Assembly (NCBI GenBank): GCA_021778315.1
Contig: JAJYCQ010000007.1
Span: 1 to 64,000, forward strand
From: Acidobacteriota bacterium
GTDB lineage: Bacteria; Acidobacteriota; Terriglobia; Terriglobales; Acidobacteriaceae
Length of the DNA: 64,000 nucleotides
Direction: 5' to 3'
Part shown: one piece after another, positions 57,831 to 64,000 of the stretch
How positions within the stretch are numbered: position 1 is the stretch's first letter
How the letters are laid out: each line of letters begins with the position of its first letter
Program-made: the position numbers and the translations under genes
Notes under the pieces: generated by a model
What the model was told of the DNA's origin: nothing
The model's database searches: none
The model's input: the letters and a program-made list of their open reading frames with translations, nothing else

Positions 57831-60821
57831 ATGATGACGAACAAAAACATGACGACGGATAAGCCACCGATTTATTTGTTGGACTCGATGGCGTTTATTT
57901 TTCGGGCGTATCACGCGATGGCTCGCATGAGGCCGATGACGACGCGGACGGGGATACCTACGGCGGCAACTTATGTCTTTGTGAACATGATTAATAAGTT
58001 GCGCGCGGATTTTAAGCCGGAGTATCTGGCGGCGGTGTATGACGTAGGGGCTCCGCTGCATCGGTATGAACTGGCTACGCAGATGAAGGGCGTGCAGAAG
58101 TTTAATAGCAAGACGCAGCAGTTTGAGACGGTGGAGTATGCGGGGTACAAGGCGAATCGCGCGGAGACTCCTCCGGATTTAATTCAGCAGCAGCCTTATA
58201 TTCGGCGGGCGCTGGAGGCGTTCAGGATTCCAATTTTGTACTACGAGGGGTTCGAGGCTGATGATGTGATCGGCACGCTGAGCCGGCAGCTTTCGGCGCT
58301 GGGGCACAAGGTGTTTGTGGTGTCGTCGGATAAGGACATGATGCAGTTGGTGAATGCGGACGTGTCGATCTTGAATCCTACGAAGGACAATTTAATTCTT
58401 GATCCGGCGGGAGTGGAGAAGGTGCTGGGGGTTCCTCCGGAGCGCGTGGTGGATGTGATGGCGCTGCGGGGAGATGCGATTGACAATATTCCGGGAGCTC
58501 CGGGAATTGGGGACAAGGGGTCGGTGGAGTTGATTCAGCAGTTCGGCACGGTGGAGGGCGCGCTGGATCATGCGGACGAGGTGAAGAAGAAGACGTATCG
58601 CGAGTCGCTGCAGAATAATCGCGAGAATATTTTGCTGTCGAAGGAGTTGGTGACGATTGATACGTCGGTGCCGATTGAGTTTTCGATTGACGCGATGCGG
58701 ACGCGGCCGGTGGACAATGCTGCGTGTCGAGCGCTGTTTACGGAGCTTGAGTTTACGACGATGTTGAAGGACCTGGCTCCGGATGCGGATGCGGTGCTGA
58801 CGACGTATAACGTGAAGGCGACGGCGGAGGACGTGGCGCAGTTGTTGATGGAGGCTCGTGCGGCGGGGCATTTGGCGATTGCGATGGCGTCGAATTCGCA
58901 GGCGGTGGCGGAGGAGATGGGCGCGGATGCGGCGGCTGATGCGGAGGTGGAAGCGGAGCCTGGTCCGGCGGAGACGATGTCGTTGTTTGGTGCCCCGGAG
59001 GCTGAGGTGAAGGCGGCGGTGAGCGCGGTGGATCCAGCGTGCCGGCTGGGGTTGGCGGTGACGGCGGCGGAGGCGATGGAGGTGTCGCTGGAGATGCCGG
59101 GGGTTCGCGAGGCGTTAATGGATGCGACGCTGCCGAAGCAGGTGCATGATCTGAAGGCGGTGCTGCGTGCGCTCGAACCGCATGGTGTTGAGCTGGCGGG
59201 AGCGGTGACGGATGTGATGCTGGAGAGCTATCTGCTGAACCCTACGCATAGCTCGCACACGCTGGTGGATATGGCGGCGCGGACTACAAGCCTGGCGCTG
59301 ACGCACCAGGTGACGAAGGATAATCCTGCGGACCCGAAGAGGTTGGCAGAGGCCGCCGCTGCGGTGGTGCGGTTGGCGAAGACGCTGGGCGAGCAGATGC
59401 AAGAAGCAGGGATTAGGGGACAGGGATTAGGGATTAGCGAGAGGCTGGTGGATGAGCCAGGGTTGGGTGGGGCGATTACGACGGAAATGATGTTTGGAAG
59501 AACAGGGACTAGGGAACAGGGATTAGGGATTAAAAAGCGGGTCGAGGGCGAGTCGGCTTCGGCGTTGAATGAGGACTCGACGCTGGAGGATGTTTATTGG
59601 AAGTTGGATTTGCCGCTGGTGCGGGTGCTGTTGCAGATGGAGCGGGTGGGCGTGCGGGTGGATAGTGATGTGCTGCGGGCGATGAGTTCGCGGCTGGCGG
59701 TGACGATCGATGATTTGGCGGAGCAGGTGTATGCGAGTTCGGGGCATCGATTTAATATCAACTCGCCAAAGCAGTTGGGGGATGTGCTGTTCAATAAGAT
59801 GGATCTGCCGAAGCCGATGAAGCATGGCAAGGGCAAGGTGATTTCTACGGCGCAGGATATTTTGGAGGATTTGGCGGAGCGGACGGATGTCGAAGGACAT
59901 GAAGTGCCGGCGCTGGTGTTGGAGTATCGGCAACTGCAGAAGTTGAAGGGGACGTATCTGGATGCGTTGCCGGCGCTGGCGGATTCGCAGGGGCGGATTC
60001 ATACGACGTTCAATCAGGTGGGTACGGCTACGGGGCGACTGAGTTCGACGAATCCGAATTTGCAGAATATTCCGGTGCGGACGGCGGTGGGGAGAGAGAT
60101 TCGCGCGGCGTTTATTGCGGCGGAGGGGAATCTTTTGATGTCGGCTGATTATTCGCAGATTGAGTTGCGTTTGATGGCGCATTTTTCGCAGGACCCGCTG
60201 CTGCTGGATGCGTATCGCACGGGGAAAGATATTCATACGCTTACGGCGGCGGAGGTGTTTGAGGTGGACGCGGAAACGATGGATAAGGAGACTCGCGCGC
60301 GGGCGAAGGCGGTGAACTTCGGAATTGTGTATGGTATTTCACCGTTTGGTTTAGCAGCGCAGTTGGGGATCGATCAGAAGATTGCGAAGGAATATATTGC
60401 GCGATATTTTGAGCGGTATAAGGGTGTGGCGGAGTTTATTGAGCGGACGCTGGAGACGGTGCGGCGCGATCAGTCAGTGCGGACTGCGTTTGGGAGGGTG
60501 AGGCCGATTCCGGATATTCAATCGCGGAATCCGAATCAGCGCGGGTTTGCGGAGAGGACGGCGGTGAATACTCCTCTGCAGGGAACGGCGGCGGACTTGA
60601 TCAAGATTGCGATGTTGCGGATTGATGCGGCGATGCGGTCGCGGAATTTTAAGTCGGTGATGACGCTGCAGGTGCATGACGAGCTGCTGTTTGATGTGGT
60701 GCCGGAGGAGGCGGAGGAGTTGCAGGAGCTGGTGAAGCGGGAGATGGAGTCGGCTGCGGAGTTTAGTGTGCCGATTGTGGCGGAGGTTGGTTTGGGAAAG
60801 AATTGGCGGGATATCAAGTGA
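57831..60821 (+). CDS. polA: DNA polymerase I with two repeat-derived inserts
   Basis: A 996-residue PolA. Residues 15-310: 5'-3' exonuclease (YLLDSMAFIFRAYHAM, FEADDVIGTLSRQL, VVSSDKDMMQLV, GAPGIGDKGSVELI). About 330-510: proofreading-domain remnant, lacking the DTET motif (HLAIAMASNSQ here), so probably inactive. 600-996: polymerase (motif A LMSADYSQIELRLMAH, motif B RARAKAVNFGIVYG, motif C LQVHDELLFDV). Residues 525-536 and 557-569 (AGIRGQGLGIS, TGTREQGLGIKK) are encoded by in-frame heptamer arrays in the linker before the polymerase domain. ATG 57831 is used. Confidence 0.94.
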   Translation: MMTNKNMTTDKPPIYLLDSMAFIFRAYHAMARMRPMTTRTGIPTAATYVFVNMINKLRADFKPEYLAAVYDVGAPLHRYELATQMKGVQKFNSKTQQFETVEYAGYKANRAETPPDLIQQQPYIRRALEAFRIPILYYEGFEADDVIGTLSRQLSALGHKVFVVSSDKDMMQLVNADVSILNPTKDNLILDPAGVEKVLGVPPERVVDVMALRGDAIDNIPGAPGIGDKGSVELIQQFGTVEGALDHADEVKKKTYRESLQNNRENILLSKELVTIDTSVPIEFSIDAMRTRPVDNAACRALFTELEFTTMLKDLAPDADAVLTTYNVKATAEDVAQLLMEARAAGHLAIAMASNSQAVAEEMGADAAADAEVEAEPGPAETMSLFGAPEAEVKAAVSAVDPACRLGLAVTAAEAMEVSLEMPGVREALMDATLPKQVHDLKAVLRALEPHGVELAGAVTDVMLESYLLNPTHSSHTLVDMAARTTSLALTHQVTKDNPADPKRLAEAAAAVVRLAKTLGEQMQEAGIRGQGLGISERLVDEPGLGGAITTEMMFGRTGTREQGLGIKKRVEGESASALNEDSTLEDVYWKLDLPLVRVLLQMERVGVRVDSDVLRAMSSRLAVTIDDLAEQVYASSGHRFNINSPKQLGDVLFNKMDLPKPMKHGKGKVISTAQDILEDLAERTDVEGHEVPALVLEYRQLQKLKGTYLDALPALADSQGRIHTTFNQVGTATGRLSSTNPNLQNIPVRTAVGREIRAAFIAAEGNLLMSADYSQIELRLMAHFSQDPLLLDAYRTGKDIHTLTAAEVFEVDAETMDKETRARAKAVNFGIVYGISPFGLAAQLGIDQKIAKEYIARYFERYKGVAEFIERTLETVRRDQSVRTAFGRVRPIPDIQSRNPNQRGFAERTAVNTPLQGTAADLIKIAMLRIDAAMRSRNFKSVMTLQVHDELLFDVVPEEAEELQELVKREMESAAEFSVPIVAEVGLGKNWRDIK
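59407..59438 (+). repeat. GGGATTA heptamer array inside polA (copy 1)
   Basis: Units GGGATTA, GGGGACA, GGGATTA, GGGATTA, in frame (A-B-A-A). The B-type second unit lies in the phase where a second A unit would make TAG, so the frame stays open. Confidence 0.92.
59500..59532 (+). repeat. GGGATTA heptamer array inside polA (copy 2)
   Basis: Units GGGACTA, GGGAACA, GGGATTA, GGGATTA, then AAA. Same order and same reading phase as the copy 93 nt upstream. Confidence 0.92.
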
Positions 60822-60851
60822 GTCCTACGCGGACGGGTCCTGCGCGGACGG
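60822..60851 (+). repeat. Tandem GTCC-TGCGC-GGAC elements after polA
   Basis: GTCCTACGCGGACGG and GTCCTGCGCGGACGG in tandem, directly after the polA stop TGA, as in the copy after the GH13 gene at 42679. Confidence 0.8.
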
Positions 60852-60908
60852 CGAGGGTTAAGTGCTGCGTGGGGGGGCGGGAGTTAAGTGCTGCGCGGGG
60901 GAGCTAAG

Positions 60909-61820
60909 ATGGTGGGTATGCGAAGGCTGGGTGTTGTGGTTGTGATGATGCTGTCGTCGATGGTGGGGGTGGCGCAGCAGAGGACGCTGCTGCTGTGGCC
61001 GAAGGGGAATCCTGAGCCGTCGAAGGTGGTGGGGCCGGAGGTGGATCCGACTACGGATGCGAACCGTATGGTGTCGGGCAAGGTGACGGTGCGGGTGACG
61101 AATGTGAGACAGCCGACGCTGACGGTGTATCCGCCGAAGGGGAAGAATACGGGCGCGGCGGCGCTGGTGTTTCCGGGTGGATCGTATGTGCGGCTGGCGT
61201 ACAACATCGAGGGCACGGAGGTGTGCGATTGGTTGAACTCGATTGGGATGACGTGCGTGCTGGTGAAGTATCGCGTGCCGGAGGAGGGACACTATCCGGC
61301 GAATGTGGAAGACCTGGAGGACGCGCAGCAGGCGATGCGGATGACGCGGGTGCATGCTGCGGAGTGGGGGATTGATCCGCAGCGGATTGGGGTGATTGGA
61401 TTTTCCGCGGGAGCGCATCTGGCGGTGGTGTTGAGTACGCATCCGGATTTCGAGGGGAAGAATGTGGCGGCGTCTGCGGTGGATGCGCGACCTGATTTTC
61501 AGATGGTGATTTATCCGGGATGGCTGACGGGGCCGGGGGGTAAGGTGGATGCTTCGGTGGCTCCGAATGCCGGGGTGCCTCCTACGTTTTTAGTGCAGGC
61601 GGAGAATGATTACACCGCGCATGTGGAGAATGTGCTGGGGTATTTTCAGGCGTTGAAGGATGCGAGGATTCCTGCGGAGCTGCACGTGTATACGGAGGGC
61701 GGGCATGGGTTCGGGATGCGGCCTACGGAGCTGCCGATCTCGCACTGGGGAGCGGTGGCGGAGATTTGGCTGCATACGATTCATGTGCTGGGGGAGCCGG
61801 GAGTGGTGGGGAGGCCTTGA
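60909..61820 (+). CDS. Exported alpha/beta hydrolase (esterase-like)
   Basis: A 303-residue hydrolase. ATG 60909 with GGGGGAG 5 nt ahead; signal peptide LGVVVVMMLSSMVGVAQ. The nucleophile elbow is IGVIGFSAGAHLAVVLS (GxSxG), the acid is probably in LVQAENDYTAHVEN and the His in YTEGGHGFGMRP. The sequence resembles the BD-FAE/acetyl-xylan-esterase-like group, so it may deacetylate plant polysaccharides. Inferred only. Confidence 0.84.
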   Translation: MVGMRRLGVVVVMMLSSMVGVAQQRTLLLWPKGNPEPSKVVGPEVDPTTDANRMVSGKVTVRVTNVRQPTLTVYPPKGKNTGAAALVFPGGSYVRLAYNIEGTEVCDWLNSIGMTCVLVKYRVPEEGHYPANVEDLEDAQQAMRMTRVHAAEWGIDPQRIGVIGFSAGAHLAVVLSTHPDFEGKNVAASAVDARPDFQMVIYPGWLTGPGGKVDASVAPNAGVPPTFLVQAENDYTAHVENVLGYFQALKDARIPAELHVYTEGGHGFGMRPTELPISHWGAVAEIWLHTIHVLGEPGVVGRP

Positions 61821-61900
61821 GGGCGGGAAGGGAGTCGGTGGCGATATTTTGGTGCTAATCGCGGCTGAGGTTGAGTTTGGAAATAATGGAGAGACATCAA

Positions 61901-63184
61901 ATGAGTTCAACCCGCCGCGTTGCCACGATTGACTTGGAGTTTTTGCATAGGTCTTTCTATGAAACGGTCACAAATGCGGCTAATATCAAACTGCTGGAAC
62001 TTGTCGAGTCAAAACTTGGGGAGCAAGGTATTTCTCTCCAAGACCCAGAGCGCGAAGAAATTCTCCGCCAGATCACAGCTGATCCAACACAGTTGCGGCT
62101 GTCTATTGACCGAGATAACAGTGATCGCGACCTCTCGATAAAGATCACCGATGAGGATTTCGGCCAGCTTAATCGAGCAATATCAAGACTCGAAGCTAAA
62201 CTTCCAGAGCTGTTTGAGCAGTCTGCTACCTTTTCGGCAGAGTTGATTCTGAAGTCGCTAAAGCAAAGGTGGAAGGAAGAATCAAAACTTCAGAGGAAAG
62301 AGATTGCCTCTTTCGAAAGAAACCTTTATCTAAGATGGAAACGACCCCTCGAGCTATTGCGTCAGTTCCTCACGATGTGCGGCGAATTGGCAGCTAGTTA
62401 TCGAGCCGAGGTAGACCTTGACTCGGCTCGACCTAAGTTGTGGGAGCTGCTCACGCGCTTGAATGCTAGGGCTCTTCGTGTAGCGGAGGAGATTTTCTGC
62501 TTGCTGAAGACGGGTCATGCTGATGGGGCATTAGTCCGCTGGCGCACAGTACATGAGATAGCAGTCACAATTCGCTTTCTCGTCAAGCACGGAGAAGACG
62601 CTGCAATTAGATACATCGATCATCAGTGGGTTGGAAGTAAGAAAAGCGCTGATGAATATCAAAAGGTATTCGGAGATGATCTAGAATCCACGATTTCACA
62701 GGAGGAACTTCAGCGTTTGAATGACGGCTATTCAGCAATGTTGAATAAGCATGGATTTGAATTTCGTCATGATTATGGATGGGCTGCAAAGGCTCTTTCG
62801 ATAGCTAAGCCAAACTTTAAACACATTGAGGAATCGGTGGCGGCCTCTCGTTATCGACCACACTATCAGTGGGCGAGTCAGGGGTTACATGCAGGATCTA
62901 AAGGAACATATGCTCCTCTGTCAGGAGACGCCCCCATTCTCTTAATTGGCCCATCAAATACAGGTTTGGCTGACCCAGCACAAGCGCTTTCACATGTGCT
63001 AACCGAAATTGCAGAAGATATCTCCAGTCTCCATTTAAGTCTGGATGCACTAGTGATCCTGAAAATGTTGAGGACGCTTCGTGATGAGATCAATGAAGCG
63101 TTCCTTGAGTGCCATTGGAAACTCGAGGAAGACGAGGCCAAGCTGGATGCGAGTGAATCAGGTTCCGAAGGCGCATTGAACTAG
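61901..63184 (+). CDS. DUF5677-like protein, AT-richer, likely acquired
   Basis: A 427-residue soluble protein. ATG 61901 follows GGAGAG at 7 nt; ATG 61886 is an alternative. The middle (ARALRVAEEIFCLLKTGHAD, GALVRWRTVHEIAVTIRFLV, HGEDAAIRYIDHQ) resembles DUF5677, which includes proteins near defence islands. Helical N-terminal half. Its GC content is clearly lower than polA or glmM, suggesting transfer. No partner gene is next to it. Confidence 0.7.
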   Translation: MSSTRRVATIDLEFLHRSFYETVTNAANIKLLELVESKLGEQGISLQDPEREEILRQITADPTQLRLSIDRDNSDRDLSIKITDEDFGQLNRAISRLEAKLPELFEQSATFSAELILKSLKQRWKEESKLQRKEIASFERNLYLRWKRPLELLRQFLTMCGELAASYRAEVDLDSARPKLWELLTRLNARALRVAEEIFCLLKTGHADGALVRWRTVHEIAVTIRFLVKHGEDAAIRYIDHQWVGSKKSADEYQKVFGDDLESTISQEELQRLNDGYSAMLNKHGFEFRHDYGWAAKALSIAKPNFKHIEESVAASRYRPHYQWASQGLHAGSKGTYAPLSGDAPILLIGPSNTGLADPAQALSHVLTEIAEDISSLHLSLDALVILKMLRTLRDEINEAFLECHWKLEEDEAKLDASESGSEGALN

Positions 63185-63191
63185 CTGGTTC

Positions 63192-64000
63192 TCACACCCC
63201 TAGTTCGTGGCGGATGGCGTTGGCTATGGTGGTGGCGTGGTGGTGCATGGCTTCGGCGCTTTCGGCTTCGATCATTACGCGGGCGAGGGGTTCGGTGCCG
63301 GAGTAGCGGATGACGACTCGGCCGGTGGTGGCGAGGTCGGCTTCGGCGGCGGCGATGGCGGCGACGATGGCGGGGAAGGTGTTGAGGGGGAGTTTTTCGC
63401 GGACCTTTACGTTGAGGATGATCTGCGGATAGTTGGTGAGGTCGGCGATGAGCTGGCTGAGGGTTTTGCCGCTGCGGTGGACTACGTCGAGGACAAGGAG
63501 CGCGGTGAGGAGGCCGTCGCCGGTGGTGGCGCGGGCGGGGAAGAGGATGTGGCCGGACTGTTCGCCGCCCAAAGATGCTCCCGAACTGCGCATCTCTTCG
63601 AGGACGTATTTGTCGCCGACGGGGGCGCGGAGCATGCGGATTCCGGAGCGGGCGAAGGCGGCTTCGAGGCCCATGTTGGACATGGTGGTGGCGACGACGA
63701 GGTTATGGGCGAGCTCTCCGCGGGCCTGGAGGTCGCGGGCGCAGAGGAGGAGGACGGCGTCGCCGTTGAGGACGTTGCCGTGCTCGTCGGCGAACATGGC
63801 CCGGTCGGCGTCGCCGTCGAAGGTGAAGCCGATGGAGGCACCGGCGACTTTGACCTGGGCGGCGACGATTTCGGGGTGGAGGGCACCGCAGTGCTCGTTG
63901 ATGTTGCGGCCGTCGGGTGAGGCGTGGGTGACCTGGACGGTGCCGTGGAGGGAGTCGAATAGCTGGGGGGCGACGGAGGTGGCGGCACCGTTGGCGCAGT
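63192..64000 (-). CDS. glmM: Phosphoglucosamine mutase (partial)
   Basis: The C-terminal about 269 residues of GlmM; the gene runs off the right edge of the window. The metal-binding loop FTFDGDADRAM, GEQSGHILFPARATTGDGLL (sugar specificity) and the phosphate loop RYSGTEPLARVMIEAE are seen. It makes glucosamine-1-phosphate for peptidoglycan. An ATG at 63797 lies inside the gene and is not the start; the frame continues to the window end. Confidence 0.95.
   Translation of the reverse strand, partial: CANGAATSVAPQLFDSLHGTVQVTHASPDGRNINEHCGALHPEIVAAQVKVAGASIGFTFDGDADRAMFADEHGNVLNGDAVLLLCARDLQARGELAHNLVVATTMSNMGLEAAFARSGIRMLRAPVGDKYVLEEMRSSGASLGGEQSGHILFPARATTGDGLLTALLVLDVVHRSGKTLSQLIADLTNYPQIILNVKVREKLPLNTFPAIVAAIAAAEADLATTGRVVIRYSGTEPLARVMIEAESAEAMHHHATTIANAIRHELGV

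Overview
The window is a 64 kb stretch of GC-rich bacterial chromosome. Gene content points to the Acidobacteriota, most likely class Terriglobia (Granulicella/Terriglobus/Edaphobacter-like). Supporting signs are two VWFA-related exported proteins of the acidobacterial type, a split glycine decarboxylase, PPK2, bactofilin, a TonB receptor and carbohydrate enzymes. This placement is inference; no 16S rRNA gene is present.

Layout. 0-6.5 kb: tRNA-Phe, an exported adenosine deaminase-like protein, a glucan phosphorylase, a Bcp peroxiredoxin, a polysaccharide deacetylase, tRNA-Arg and a DUF2911 protein. 6.5-12.8 kb (minus strand): a sugar-nucleotide epimerase, then the glycine cleavage operon gcvT-gcvH-gcvPA-unknown-gcvPB. 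12.9-21.7 kb: small membrane proteins, glgC, an outer-membrane protein, tatA, ppk2, a DMT exporter and two divergent VWFA proteins. 21.8-31.6 kb (minus strand): the histidine pathway hisI-hisG-unknown-hisD-hisC-hisB-unknown-hisH-unknown-hisF, then hisA after an AT-richer insertion. It is preceded by a histidine attenuator: a 27-residue leader peptide with 8 His, a terminator, and a consensus-like promoter that would give an almost leaderless transcript. 31.7-36.9 kb: carbonic anhydrase, a thioredoxin-like protein, HNH nuclease, HAD phosphatase, DUF721 protein, gatC and gatA. 36.9-46.9 kb: TonB receptor, FmdE-like protein, GH13 and GH28 enzymes, bactofilin and exported or membrane unknowns. 47.2-51.8 kb: infA-rpmJ-rpsM-rpsK-rpsD-rpoA-(four-helix-bundle gene)-rplQ. 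51.9-64 kb: ABC exporter, GMC oxidoreductase, DUF374 acyltransferase, queA, polA, an esterase, a DUF5677-like protein and a partial glmM.

The most unusual content is a dense set of small repeats, concentrated in the right half. (1) Heptanucleotide arrays built from GGGATTA (unit A) and GGGAACA (unit B), often in the order A-B-A-A. There are about 14 sites, each with four spaced G-triplets or close to it, so quadruplex formation is possible. Several sit at Shine-Dalgarno positions or supply C-termini and stop codons, and two lie in frame inside polA. (2) Other arrays with the same 7-nt period but different sequence: GCTTCTA, TTGTTAG and GGGCCCA types. (3) Hexanucleotide (GCAANN) arrays joined to hairpin-like elements around AGCGAAGCGAAGGA; one relative is embedded in the GH13 enzyme. 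(4) A palindromic element starting GGGTGCCCCA, in frame but in two different reading frames inside hisA and a DMT transporter. (5) A short GTCC-TGCGC-GGAC element, twice directly after a stop codon. Many ribosomal-gene gaps hold inverted pairs of heptamer arrays, which could fold into hairpins. Together these suggest active short-repeat generation that reshapes intergenic signals and, at times, proteins.

All coordinates and folds were read by eye; no search or folding program was run.
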